From assembly GCF_037892425.1 (NCBI RefSeq), contig NZ_JBBKTT010000001.1, positions 310,001 to 374,000 of the forward strand: a stretch of DNA of 64,000 nucleotides. The letters run 5' to 3'. Below the pieces are notes generated by a model. That model was not told the origin of the DNA. It worked only from the letters and a program-made list of their open reading frames with translations, and ran no database searches. Positions 16,218-24,908 of the stretch are shown piece by piece; position 1 is the first letter of the stretch; each line of letters begins with the position of its first letter. A program made the position numbers and the translations under genes. The DNA comes from Lacibacter sp. H375. Lineage in GTDB: Bacteria > Bacteroidota > Bacteroidia > Chitinophagales > Chitinophagaceae.

Positions 16218-16260
16218 GTTGAGCCATGAACTGACTAACAAACCAGCACCATGACTCAAC
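16218..16260 (-). promoter_or_regulatory. Leader hairpin of the acyl-CoA dehydrogenase gene
   Basis: GTTGAGCCATG (16218-16228) and CATGACTCAAC (16250-16260) are inverted with one mismatch over a 21-nt loop. They lie in the predicted 5' untranslated region, between the promoter and the ATG at 16181. Function is unknown. Confidence 0.45.
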
Positions 16261-16293
16261 TATTTTACATAGCAATCAATCGAAACGGCACTA

Positions 16294-16328
16294 CAAATAT
16301 AAGAGAACGCTAACACATGTTAGTCAAA
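16294..16328 (-). promoter_or_regulatory. Promoter with embedded palindrome, acyl-CoA dehydrogenase gene
   Basis: On the minus strand a TTTG (16328-16325) and TATATTTG (16301-16294) resemble the -33 and -7 elements with a 23-nt spacer. Between them lies the palindrome CTAACACATGTTAG (16310-16323), six paired bases on each side of CA, an operator-like arrangement. Confidence 0.5.
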
Positions 16329-16349
16329 ATCTAAAAAAATATTTCCCTT

Positions 16350-17318
16350 TTATTTTACTGTAAGATAAGGACTGATTTTTCGATAAAGTATCCCATCTAT
16401 GGCACCGATCTTTTGCAGATCGGTAATTGTGGAGAAATTGCCATGCTGGCTCCTGTATTGCACAATGGCGTTGGCTACTGAGAAACCGATGTAAGGATGG
16501 GCTTTCAGCTCATCAATTGTAGAATTATTCACATCAATTTGATTGATGGAAGCACTGCCGAAACGAAGCTGCTGTTTCACTTTCTGAAAAACAGAATCCG
16601 GCAACCCGTATGTCTCACCTACCTGTTCTATTGAAACAAACCCACCAAGTTTTGTTCGAAAGTTAACGATCCGTCTTGCGTAAGCTGAGCCAATTCCTCT
16701 CAACTGTTTCCAGGTTGTTGTGTCAGCGTTATTAATATCAACCACAACAGAAGCATATTCTTTTCGCTCAGATTTAGTGTCAAGTGGAACGGTTGGCGAT
16801 TCAGTAACTTTTTTGGTTGAAACCTCAAGTCGTACATAAGGGAACAAGCGTTCATACTCATCGGTATGCAAACCATAAATCCGTTGCAGATCTTCAGGTT
16901 TATAAAACTTTCCGCCTTTGCTTCGGTATTTGACGATTGTTTGAATGGTTTTATCACGCAGGCCTAAACGCTTCCACTCTTCTGCTGTAGCTGTATTTGG
17001 ATTAAAAGAAAATAATTCGCTTACGATTTTTTCTCTTCGGTATTTTTCAAACTTTGATTCTTTGGGCTGATAGAGGTCGGCATCGGAATAGGAAGCTGTT
17101 GCAGATTCATTTTTATCGGGTAGAATTTCTAATGCAGCTAATTCACGTTGCGCAACCGTATCAACAACCAGTTCAATGTCGTCTTTCACAAGAAAAGGGA
17201 AAATTGTGGGCAAAAGAGAAAACAATAACGCCAATAAACCAAGCATGATAATGGCATTACGCTCCTTTTTTGTGAAGGAGAAATATTCCTTCACCCATTT
17301 GGTTTGGGTAAACTGCAT
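16350..17318 (-). CDS. Helix-hairpin-helix (ComEA-like) membrane-anchored protein
   Basis: The 322-residue protein has a cytoplasmic N-terminus, one transmembrane segment near residues 22-43 (NAIIMLGLLALLFSLLPTIF) and a large extracytoplasmic part with three helix-hairpin-helix units: FNPNTATAEEWKRLGLRDKT, NADTTTWKQLRGIGSAYA and VNNSTIDELKAHPYIGFSVA. Such repeats bind DNA nonspecifically, as in ComEA, the periplasmic DNA receptor of natural transformation. A role in DNA uptake is possible, notably since ComM also occurs in this window (48.4 kb), but many Bacteroidota proteins of this kind are uncharacterised. It lies 56 nt downstream of the MBL-fold hydrolase gene on the same strand. Confidence 0.8.
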   Translation of the reverse strand: MQFTQTKWVKEYFSFTKKERNAIIMLGLLALLFSLLPTIFPFLVKDDIELVVDTVAQRELAALEILPDKNESATASYSDADLYQPKESKFEKYRREKIVSELFSFNPNTATAEEWKRLGLRDKTIQTIVKYRSKGGKFYKPEDLQRIYGLHTDEYERLFPYVRLEVSTKKVTESPTVPLDTKSERKEYASVVVDINNADTTTWKQLRGIGSAYARRIVNFRTKLGGFVSIEQVGETYGLPDSVFQKVKQQLRFGSASINQIDVNNSTIDELKAHPYIGFSVANAIVQYRSQHGNFSTITDLQKIGAIDGILYRKISPYLTVK

Positions 17319-17374
17319 ACCTCTAAAATAACAGCCGAAAGAGAAAAATGAAATACTACAAAGCGGGTAGTTGA

Positions 17375-18151
17375 TTATAAATTCAGCACTAATCCATCAT
17401 AACCCAGATGTACGCCTGATGGTAATTCCTTAGTGACCGATACATGTAATCCTAATTGATGACTGATGTGTGTGAAATATGCTTCTGGTACTTCTAATTC
17501 CTGCACCAGTTCAATTGCTTCATCAAGATTATAATGTGAGATATGTTTTTCCTTTCGAAGTGCATTCAACACCATCACCTTACTACCTCTTATCTTTTGC
17601 TTTTCGTTTTCTTCAATAAGATTTGCGTCTGTGATGTAGGTAAACGGACCGAAACGAAAACCATACACAGGCATTTTTAAATGCCAAACCATGATCGGTT
17701 GAATAGAAAGATCGTTAATCGTAAAAATTTCTTCAGTGATCGTATTCAAATTGATCTCAGGCACACCGGGATATCTTGTATCGGAAAACGCATAATAAAA
17801 ATCACGACGCAGCGCTTCTTCTGTGAGGTAATTGCAATATACTTCCATTGGCTTTTTACTGATGTAGTTAAATGCACGTACATCATCTAAACCTGCAATA
17901 TGATCTCTGTGTGGATGTGTAAAAATAATCGCATCAACTTTTTTGATACCAAGCCGAAGCATCTGGTAACGGAAATCGGGTGTAGTGTCAACAATAATGG
18001 TTGTTTCTGCCGTTTCAACCATGATACTGCTGCGGAGACGATTATCCTTTGGATCAGTTGAAGTACATACTTCACAATCGCAACCGATCATGGGTACACC
18101 GCTGCTGGTACCTGTTCCTAGAAAAGTAATTTTAATTGGAGGATAGCTCAC
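17375..18151 (-). CDS. Metallo-beta-lactamase-fold hydrolase, PhnP-like
   Basis: The 258-residue protein opens with ITFLGTGTSSGVPMIGCDC and carries the metal-binding THPHRDHIAG motif (HxHxDH), a downstream FTYITDANLI aspartate and TYFTHISH-type histidines, all typical of the PhnP/RNase Z branch of the MBL superfamily. Members hydrolyse phosphodiesters, for instance cyclic phosphates. The CDCEVC cysteines in the N-terminal region match the extra zinc site of PhnP proteins. The start appears to be GTG at 18151; no ATG precedes the first beta strand. It is a housekeeping-type gene in Bacteroidota; there is no phosphonate operon nearby, so the physiological substrate is unknown. Confidence 0.85.
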   Translation of the reverse strand: MSYPPIKITFLGTGTSSGVPMIGCDCEVCTSTDPKDNRLRSSIMVETAETTIIVDTTPDFRYQMLRLGIKKVDAIIFTHPHRDHIAGLDDVRAFNYISKKPMEVYCNYLTEEALRRDFYYAFSDTRYPGVPEINLNTITEEIFTINDLSIQPIMVWHLKMPVYGFRFGPFTYITDANLIEENEKQKIRGSKVMVLNALRKEKHISHYNLDEAIELVQELEVPEAYFTHISHQLGLHVSVTKELPSGVHLGYDGLVLNL

Positions 18152-18229
18152 GGAACGAAAGTAATGAATGATGAGTGATGAATAATCAGTTTTTGGAGCT
18201 CTGTAATTTCTTTACTCATCATTGATCAA

Positions 18230-18520
18230 TCATTCCTCATTTGTAGCTTTTGCTTTAGCTTCAGCCAGTGCCATTACTTCTTCATATAGTTTTTGTGAAC
18301 CGGCTGTAAGTGCATCAAAGTTGATGTTCACCTGAGGAATAAGTTCGAGCAACGTGTTGATACGACTTTCCTGCATCAGGAATTTGTTGAGCACCACCAC
18401 TTTTTTCTGTTCCAATATACAATAGCCGCTTTGGAAAGTGCCACGTTCGTAACGCACAACGTAGCCGCTTTCCTCGAGTATATCTTCTAATTTATCTAAT
18501 GTTGTTTGATTCAGTTTCAT
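18230..18520 (-). CDS. Small conserved protein of unknown function
   Basis: The 96-residue product starts MKLNQTTLDKLEDILEESGY, continues with a hydrophobic-basic core (YVVRYERGTFQSGYCILEQ, KVVVLNKFL) and ends in a helical, Ala/Lys/Glu-rich tail. It looks like a compact alpha/beta cytosolic protein. I chose the ATG at 18520 over a TTG at 18526. It lies downstream of porX (110 nt away) in the same orientation. I recognise the style of a widespread Bacteroidota protein but know no function and do not assign one. Confidence 0.7.
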   Translation of the reverse strand: MKLNQTTLDKLEDILEESGYVVRYERGTFQSGYCILEQKKVVVLNKFLMQESRINTLLELIPQVNINFDALTAGSQKLYEEVMALAEAKAKATNEE

Positions 18521-18629
18521 GCCCAATCCCCTGAGGGATTTTTAGTTCGTTGCAAATTTACCGTTACTGCTGCTCATAACCTGTTTCGCCAGAAAGGACT
18601 TTTCCACAGTTTCTGTTGCATTGTCATTG

Positions 18630-20186
18630 CTATTTACTCGTCATTCTTACCACCGGAATGATCATTTCCTCTAAACTCACACCACCATGCTGAAACGTAT
18701 TACGGTAATAATTCACATAATAGTTGTAGTTATTGGGGTAACAGAGGTACATATCCTCTCTAGCAAAAATGAACGATGAGTTCACGTTAGGCATGGGCAA
18801 ACCTGCTTCAGCCGGATCACGGAAAGCCAATACTTCTTTTGGTTCGAAGTTGAGATTGCGGCCGTGTTTATAACGGATGTTGGTAGTAGTTTCTTTGTCG
18901 CCAATAACCTTCGATGGTTTTTGTACACGAATGCTGCCGTGATCGGTCGCCATTACAATATTGATCTTCTTATCAGCGATCTTTTTCAACGCCTGGTTGA
19001 GCGGTGAATGTTCGAACCAACTGGTGGTAATGCTGCGGTAACTTTTTTCATCGTTTGCAAGTTCTTTCAAAACTTCCATTTCAGTTCGTGCATGACTCAA
19101 CATATCAACGAAATTGTACACGATCACATTAATATCATTCTGCAACAGGTTGTGAATATTATTCACCAACTCTTGCCCTGCATGATGATTCAATACTTTG
19201 GTAAACGATACTTTTAAATCTCCTTTCCCTAATCGCTTTAACTGCTCTCTAAAGAATTCTTCTTCATGCAGGTTCTTTCCTCCTTCATCATTATCGTTCT
19301 TCCATTGCTTCGGAAATTTCTTTTCAATATCAACAGGTAATAACCCACTGAAAATAGCATTGCGGCTGTATTGCGTTGCGGTTGGTAAAATTGAGTAGAA
19401 CGATTCTTCTTCTGCTATGCGAAAATTCTCAGCAAAAATGGGTTGAATGGCTTTCCATTGGTCGAAGCGAAGATTATCGATCAAGATAAAAAATAACGGA
19501 ATTCCTTTCTCCACATGTGGTAACACTTTAAACTTAAAAAGTGTATGGCTCATGATGGGTGCTTCAGCCGATTTTGGTTTCAACCAATCAGCATAATTCC
19601 GTGAAATGTATTTGAAGTATTCATTGTTGGCTTCGCTTTTTTGTTGCTGCAAGACTTCGCTCATCTCAGGACTATCGGCCTTACTCATTTCCAGTTCCCA
19701 ATACACAAGTTTTTTATAAATATCCATCCACTCATTATAGTTAGGATTGCTATTGAGTGCCATGAATAAATTGCGGAATTGCTGCTGATATGCCGATGTT
19801 GTTTTTTCGCTCACCAATCTTTTGTTATCAATGATCTTTTTTAAACTAAGCAACACCTGGTTGGGGTTAACGGGCTTGATGAGATAATCACTGATTTGCG
19901 AACCAATAGCATCGTCCATCAGGTTTTCTGTTTCATTCTTTGTAATGAGCACAACCGGTATCGATTGATTCACTTCTTTGATCTTTGTGAGTGTTTCCAA
20001 ACCGGTTATACCCGGCATGGTTTCATCCATCAACACCACATCAACAAAGTTTTCCTTTACATAGTCAATAGCATCAAACCCATTGGTGAGTGTGTGTACT
20101 TCGTAGCCTTTATTTTCGAGGAAGAGTTTCTGTGATTGCAGACTTTCTATTTCATCATCAACCCAAAGAATTTTTGCTAATGCCAT
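18630..20186 (-). CDS. porX: Type IX secretion response regulator with PglZ domain, PorX
   Basis: PorX is the response regulator that, with the sensor PorY and sigma factor SigP, controls type IX secretion genes in Bacteroidota. The 518-residue protein has an N-terminal receiver domain (ILWVDDE; phospho-acceptor Asp54 in VVLMDETMPG; Lys in DYLIKPVNP) followed by a helical linker and an alkaline-phosphatase-superfamily PglZ domain (about residues 210-510), with metal-site motifs FILIDNLRFDQW, SILPTATQYSRNA and MATDHGS. The PglZ domain of PorX has been reported to act as a phosphodiesterase on nucleotides. The size and architecture are diagnostic. It diverges from the HD-domain gene at 20289. 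porT lies 21 kb away in this window, consistent with a working T9SS. Confidence 0.95.
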   Translation of the reverse strand: MALAKILWVDDEIESLQSQKLFLENKGYEVHTLTNGFDAIDYVKENFVDVVLMDETMPGITGLETLTKIKEVNQSIPVVLITKNETENLMDDAIGSQISDYLIKPVNPNQVLLSLKKIIDNKRLVSEKTTSAYQQQFRNLFMALNSNPNYNEWMDIYKKLVYWELEMSKADSPEMSEVLQQQKSEANNEYFKYISRNYADWLKPKSAEAPIMSHTLFKFKVLPHVEKGIPLFFILIDNLRFDQWKAIQPIFAENFRIAEEESFYSILPTATQYSRNAIFSGLLPVDIEKKFPKQWKNDNDEGGKNLHEEEFFREQLKRLGKGDLKVSFTKVLNHHAGQELVNNIHNLLQNDINVIVYNFVDMLSHARTEMEVLKELANDEKSYRSITTSWFEHSPLNQALKKIADKKINIVMATDHGSIRVQKPSKVIGDKETTTNIRYKHGRNLNFEPKEVLAFRDPAEAGLPMPNVNSSFIFAREDMYLCYPNNYNYYVNYYRNTFQHGGVSLEEMIIPVVRMTSK

Positions 20187-20246
20187 GCTTATTGGTTTAA
20201 AACAAAAGTTAAGTGCTCAAGGTACAAGTTTCAGACCACAAGACAT

Positions 20247-20254
20247 TACCTTTG
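20247..20254 (+). promoter_or_regulatory. -7 element of the HD-domain gene
   Basis: TACCTTTG at 20247-20254 matches TAnnTTTG. It implies transcription from about 20260 and supports translation from the ATG at 20289 rather than the TTG at 20268. Confidence 0.6.
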
Positions 20255-20288
20255 CACACTTGCTGCCTTGATATTTAACAGATTAAAA

Positions 20289-21506
20289 ATGAAATTCAGG
20301 AAAATAGTAAATGATCCCGTTTATGGCTTTATCACGTTTGATGATGTATTGATCTATAAAATACTCTCCCATCCCTTTTACCAGCGTTTGCGCCGTATTC
20401 ATCAAATGGCACTGGCGCATTTAGTATATCCTGGTGCTGTGCACACAAGATTACATCACAGCATGGGCGCATATCACCTCATGTGCCAGGCATTGCTTGA
20501 ATTAAAAAATAAAGGAGTTGAAATAACGGCTGAAGAAGAACAGGCCGCAAAGCTGGCAATTTTGTTACACGATGTCGGTCATGGCCCATTCAGTCATGCA
20601 TTGGAACATGTGTTGATCGAAGATGTACATCACGAAGAGATTTCACTACTCATTTTTGAACATCTCAATAAAGAATTTAACGGAGCACTTGAACTCGCAA
20701 TCTCCATTTTCAAAGGCACTTATCACAAACTGTTTTTGCATCAGCTCATCAGCAGTCAATTGGATGTTGACCGGATGGATTACCTTACCCGGGATAGTTT
20801 TTATAGCGGTGTGAGCGAAGGGGTTATTGGTTACGACCGAATCATTAAAATGATGGTGGTGCATAACAACGAGTTGATGGTGGAAGAAAAAGCAGTATAC
20901 AGCATTGAAAAGTTCCTGGTTGCCCGCAGGTTGATGTATTGGCAGGCCTACCTGCATAAAACAGTTTTGAGTGCTGAAAATATGTTGGTGAAGATACTCG
21001 GGCGTGCAAGGGTATTGGCAAAAGAGGAAACAGGAGCTTTCTCTTCAAACCCTGTGTTGGATGAATTTCTGCGTACAACTAATTCGGCCACTTTTATCCG
21101 GAATAACCTTGCTAAGTTTTGCGAACTGGATGACTACGATGTGCTGGCCTCGATCAAGAAATGGATGCACCACCCTGATATAGTATTAAGCACCTTAAGC
21201 CAATGGTTGTTAAACCGTAATATGCTTAAAACAAAACTGCAGATGCAACCGTTTGATGAAAAAGAAATCGAGGCCGTGCAGCGGAAGGCAATGGAACAGT
21301 TGTCGTTAAGCAGCGAAGAAGTTGGGTATTTTGTGTTTAACGGCATTGCCGAAAACAGGATGTATAACCCGGGCAACGAGCATATTAATATTCTTTATAA
21401 AGACGGTACGGTTAAAGATATATCAGAAATAGAGTATGGATTGATCCATAAAGCTATCGCCAGCCCCGTTCGTAAGTTCTATCTTTGCCGGCCGGCACTA
21501 AAGTAA
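20289..21506 (+). CDS. HD-domain phosphohydrolase (dNTPase/SAMHD1-like)
   Basis: The 405-residue product belongs to the HD superfamily related to SAMHD1 and bacterial dGTP triphosphohydrolases. The N-terminal KFRKIVNDPVYGFI, then FQRLRRIHQMALAHLVYPGA, THxRLHHSMG (first metal histidine), LLHDVGHGPFSHALEH (HD motif) and SQLDVDRMDYLTRD (last aspartate) make the complete metal site. It probably hydrolyses nucleotides, but many members are biochemically untested. The ATG at 20289 is preferred because of the promoter just upstream. It is followed 77 nt later by lpxD, with a likely separate promoter, so its link to lipid A genes may be positional only. Confidence 0.87.
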   Translation: MKFRKIVNDPVYGFITFDDVLIYKILSHPFYQRLRRIHQMALAHLVYPGAVHTRLHHSMGAYHLMCQALLELKNKGVEITAEEEQAAKLAILLHDVGHGPFSHALEHVLIEDVHHEEISLLIFEHLNKEFNGALELAISIFKGTYHKLFLHQLISSQLDVDRMDYLTRDSFYSGVSEGVIGYDRIIKMMVVHNNELMVEEKAVYSIEKFLVARRLMYWQAYLHKTVLSAENMLVKILGRARVLAKEETGAFSSNPVLDEFLRTTNSATFIRNNLAKFCELDDYDVLASIKKWMHHPDIVLSTLSQWLLNRNMLKTKLQMQPFDEKEIEAVQRKAMEQLSLSSEEVGYFVFNGIAENRMYNPGNEHINILYKDGTVKDISEIEYGLIHKAIASPVRKFYLCRPALK

Positions 21507-21533
21507 AAAGTGAACAACTGGCAAAGTAAAAGA

Positions 21534-21564
21534 TTGTTTCGAATCGTTTTTGAAAGTAACTTTA
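21534..21564 (+). promoter_or_regulatory. Probable promoter of lpxD
   Basis: TAACTTTA (21557-21564) differs from TAnnTTTG at the last base only; TTG at 21534-21536 lies 20 nt upstream. The leader to the lpxD ATG at 21584 would be about 14 nt. Confidence 0.5.
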
Positions 21565-21583
21565 AAACATTAAGACAGGATAC

Positions 21584-22636
21584 ATGGAGTTTTCGGCTTC
21601 GCAAATTGCGCTCATCATTAAAGGTTCGGTAGAGGGTAATCCTAACGCAACAGTAAATTCTTTCAATAAAATTGAAGAAGCAGTTGCCGGTCAACTCGCC
21701 TTTTTAGCCAATCCCAAATACGAAGATTATTTATACAGCACCGGTGCTTCTATCATTATCATTAATGAATCATTAGACTTGCGGCAGTCAATTGGAGCCA
21801 CGTTGATCCGTGTACCTGACGCTTACAGCGCTTTTGCCACCTTACTTCAGGCTTACGAACAGATTATGGAGCAAAAGATGGTAGGCATCCAGGAGCCATC
21901 ATTTGTAGCCAAATCGGCCAGTATCAGCGAGAATGTTTTCGTGGGCGCTTTCACCTATATCGGCGAAAATGTGAAGTTGGGAAAGAATGTGAAAGTACAC
22001 CCACACTGTTTCCTTGGAAATAATGTGGTGATCGGTGATAACAGCATACTTCACGCTGGTGTTAAGATTTACCATGATTGTGTGGTGGGCAAGAAGGTCA
22101 TAATCCATGCCGGCACCGTACTTGGTGGCGATGGATTTGGTTTTGCTCCCCAACCCGACGGTACTTACAAGAAAGTTCCGCAGATCGGCAATGTGTTGGT
22201 TGAAGATGAGGTAGAGATTGGGGCAAATTGCACCATCGACAGGGCAACCATGGGTTCAACCATTATTCATCATGGGGCTAAACTTGACAACCTCATTCAG
22301 ATAGCTCATAACGTAGAAATAGGAACTTACACTGTTATTGCTGCCCAAACCGGCGTGAGTGGAAGTACCAAGATCGGCAACCGGGTAATGATTGGTGGAC
22401 AGGCAGGCATTGTTGGCCATATTTCTATTGCAGATGGCAGCCGAATTAACGCTCAAAGTGGTGTGAGCAAATCAATGAAACAGCCAAACAGTGTGGTAAC
22501 GGGCTCCCCAGCCTTCGATTATACCAGTACGCTGCGCAGCCAGGCTATTTTCCGCAACCTTCCAGACCTTGAAAAGCGCATTGCTGAACTGGAATTTCTC
22601 ATCAAACAATTGATGGCAGAAAAAGAAAGTATTTAG
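21584..22636 (+). CDS. lpxD: UDP-3-O-acylglucosamine N-acyltransferase
   Basis: LpxD transfers the second 3-hydroxyacyl chain to UDP-3-O-acylglucosamine in lipid A synthesis. The 350-residue trimeric enzyme has the uridine-binding N-terminal domain (residues 1-100, with QLAFLANPKY), the left-handed beta-helix of hexapeptide repeats (about 110-320), the GGDGFGFAPQPDGTYKK segment and the histidine motifs HHGAKLDNLIQIAHNVEIG used in catalysis. The C-terminal helix is present. It precedes lpxC-fabZ by 51 nt and lpxA follows, the standard Bacteroidota lipid A cluster. Start at the ATG at 21584 is unambiguous. Confidence 0.96.
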   Translation: MEFSASQIALIIKGSVEGNPNATVNSFNKIEEAVAGQLAFLANPKYEDYLYSTGASIIIINESLDLRQSIGATLIRVPDAYSAFATLLQAYEQIMEQKMVGIQEPSFVAKSASISENVFVGAFTYIGENVKLGKNVKVHPHCFLGNNVVIGDNSILHAGVKIYHDCVVGKKVIIHAGTVLGGDGFGFAPQPDGTYKKVPQIGNVLVEDEVEIGANCTIDRATMGSTIIHHGAKLDNLIQIAHNVEIGTYTVIAAQTGVSGSTKIGNRVMIGGQAGIVGHISIADGSRINAQSGVSKSMKQPNSVVTGSPAFDYTSTLRSQAIFRNLPDLEKRIAELEFLIKQLMAEKESI

Positions 22637-22687
22637 CCTGTTATACGCTTACGGTCGTTTCACCTCTTTTTTATTACTTTCGTGCCC

Positions 22688-24109
22688 ATGAATCAGAGTA
22701 ACGGCAACGGGCAAACCAACCAACATACACTGGCTGAGTCAATTACCATTTCCGGCGTGGGCATCCATACCGGCTCCCCGGTAAATATGACCCTCGAACC
22801 CGCCGAGCCAAATACAGGCATCATTTTTCAACGTATTGACCTTCCTGATCAGCCAACCGTAAAAGCTGATGTGGATTTTGTAATAGAAACAAACCGCAGT
22901 ACTACCCTCTCAAACAACGGAGCTTCGGTTAGTACAGTGGAACATCTGCTGGCAGCTTTTGCCGGTTGTGAGATTGATAATGTGCTCATTAAAATAGATG
23001 GACCGGAAACCCCGATCCTTGATGGCAGTTCGCAGCCATTTGTTGAAGCTTTGCAAAAAGTAGGACGCAAAAAACAGGATGCCATCAAAACCTGGTATAC
23101 CATCGACCATAATATTTATTTTCTCGATGAGAATAAGAAAGTGGAAATGGTTGCAATGCCGGCCGATACTTTCCGCATCAATACATTGATTGATTTCAAC
23201 TCACCTGTGCTTGGTACACAACATGCGCAAATGAGTAATCTCGGTGAGTTTAATGATGAAATTGCATCGTGCAGAACCTTTTCCTTTTTTCACGAACTGG
23301 AGTTTCTCTTAAAAAATAATCTCATTAAAGGCGGCGATCTCAATAATGCGATCGTAGTGGTTGATAAACCTGTAAGTGATGAGCAATTAGAAACACTTTC
23401 AAAGGCATTCGGCAAAGAAAAGTTTGCGGTTACCAGCGAAGGTTATCTCAACAACCTGCAATTGCGTTTCCCCAATGAACCTGCACGTCATAAGTTGCTT
23501 GATTTGGTTGGCGATCTTGCATTAGTGGGTATGCCCTTCAAAGCGCATATTATTGCTAACCGTCCGGGCCATGCAAGTAATGTTGAGTTTGCCCGCAAGA
23601 TCAAAGAGCATATTAAAAAGAACAGGTTCAAAGTAAATGTTCCTGCTTATCATCCTGATAAACCACCGGTACATGATGTAACAGCAATCGAAAAAATCCT
23701 TCCGCACCGTTACCCTTTCCTGTTGGTTGATAAGATCATTGAACTGACCGATACATATATTGTGGGTGTAAAGAATGTAACTTACAATGAACCATACTTC
23801 CAGGGGCATTTCCCGGGCAACTATGTTATGCCGGGTGTATTACAGGTAGAAGCATTGGCGCAATGTGGTGGATTGTTAGCTATTCCAAAAGATACAGAAG
23901 ACAAATACGATACTTATTTTCTGAAAGTTGATAATTGCAAATTCAAACAGAAAGTTGTACCGGGCGATACCTTAATTTTAAAAATGGAATTAAAAAATCC
24001 AATAAGAAGAGGGATCGTAGAAATGAGGGGAACCATTTTTGTGGGCAGCAAAGTGGTGTGTGAGGGAGATCTTACTGCTCAAATCGTAAAACGAACAAAG
24101 AATGATTAG
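22688..24109 (+). CDS. lpxC-fabZ: Fused UDP-3-O-acyl-GlcNAc deacetylase / 3-hydroxyacyl-ACP dehydratase
   Basis: This natural fusion joins LpxC (residues about 1-310), the zinc deacetylase that commits to lipid A, to FabZ (about 325-473), the hot-dog dehydratase of fatty acid elongation. LpxC motifs include SGVGIHTG, EHLLAAFAG, GSSQPFVEAL, CRTF and the metal ligands in RHKLLDLVGDLALVG. FabZ motifs include ILPHRYPFLLVD and EPYFQGHFPGNYVMPGVLQ with catalytic histidine and glutamate positions. The fusion is a known hallmark of Bacteroidota and ties lipid A flux to 3-hydroxyacyl-ACP supply. I chose ATG 22688; a GTG two codons upstream is possible. The 3' end overlaps lpxA by 8 nt. Confidence 0.96.
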   Translation: MNQSNGNGQTNQHTLAESITISGVGIHTGSPVNMTLEPAEPNTGIIFQRIDLPDQPTVKADVDFVIETNRSTTLSNNGASVSTVEHLLAAFAGCEIDNVLIKIDGPETPILDGSSQPFVEALQKVGRKKQDAIKTWYTIDHNIYFLDENKKVEMVAMPADTFRINTLIDFNSPVLGTQHAQMSNLGEFNDEIASCRTFSFFHELEFLLKNNLIKGGDLNNAIVVVDKPVSDEQLETLSKAFGKEKFAVTSEGYLNNLQLRFPNEPARHKLLDLVGDLALVGMPFKAHIIANRPGHASNVEFARKIKEHIKKNRFKVNVPAYHPDKPPVHDVTAIEKILPHRYPFLLVDKIIELTDTYIVGVKNVTYNEPYFQGHFPGNYVMPGVLQVEALAQCGGLLAIPKDTEDKYDTYFLKVDNCKFKQKVVPGDTLILKMELKNPIRRGIVEMRGTIFVGSKVVCEGDLTAQIVKRTKND

Positions 24110-24908
24110 TAATCTTGCTCATATACACCCCAATGCTCAGATCGGTAACAATGTTACCATTGATCCCTTTACCGTTATTCATGATGATGTTATAATTGGA
24201 GATGGGACTCATGTTATGAGCAACGTCACCATTTTTTCTGCTTCACGAATTGGAAAGAATTGCAACATTTTTCCAGGTGCTGTTATTGGCGCCGTGCCAC
24301 AGGATCTGAAATATCGTGGAGAATATACGTTGGCTGAAATTGGTGACAATACCACCATTCGTGAATGTGTAACCGTGCATCGTGGTACAACCGATAAGAA
24401 TACAACGAAAGTTGGCAACAATTGTCTCATCATGGCCTATGCGCATGTTGCGCATGATTGTATTGTTGGCAATAATGTTATTCTTGCCAACTCTGTCCAA
24501 TTAGCGGGGCATGTGACCATTGATGATTACGCTATTATTGGTGGAATGAGTGCGGCTCACCAGTTTACACATGTTGGTAAACACTCCTACATTGCCGGAA
24601 TGAGTGCTATACGAAAAGATGTACCTCCTTATGTAAAAGCAGCACGTGAGCCATTAAGCTATGTAGGCATCAACAATGTTGGTTTAAGCCGCAGAGGTTA
24701 CAGTAAAGAAACGATTGAAGAGATTTTCAAGATCTACCATATTCTTTTTGTTGAGAAACATATTGTATCAAAAGCAGTTGAGCTGATTGAGCAAATGTTA
24801 CCCATTACGGAAACAAGAGATGAAATTCTCGGATTTATTAAGAAGTCTGAGATCGGCGTTATCAAACGTAAATCACAAACCGGCGGCGATGAAGATATTG
24901 CTTTCTGA
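24102..24908 (+). CDS. lpxA: Acyl-[ACP]-UDP-N-acetylglucosamine O-acyltransferase
   Basis: LpxA adds the first 3-hydroxyacyl chain to UDP-GlcNAc. The 268-residue protein is a left-handed beta-helix of hexapeptide repeats from residue 1 to about 190, with the catalytic histidine in MAYAHVAHDCIVG, the GGMSAAHQFTHVG segment, and a helical C-terminal domain with GLSRRGYSKETI. Its start overlaps the lpxC-fabZ stop by 8 nt, indicating translational coupling, and its 3' end overlaps the next gene by 20 nt. Length and motifs are standard. Confidence 0.96.
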   Translation: MISNLAHIHPNAQIGNNVTIDPFTVIHDDVIIGDGTHVMSNVTIFSASRIGKNCNIFPGAVIGAVPQDLKYRGEYTLAEIGDNTTIRECVTVHRGTTDKNTTKVGNNCLIMAYAHVAHDCIVGNNVILANSVQLAGHVTIDDYAIIGGMSAAHQFTHVGKHSYIAGMSAIRKDVPPYVKAAREPLSYVGINNVGLSRRGYSKETIEEIFKIYHILFVEKHIVSKAVELIEQMLPITETRDEILGFIKKSEIGVIKRKSQTGGDEDIAF

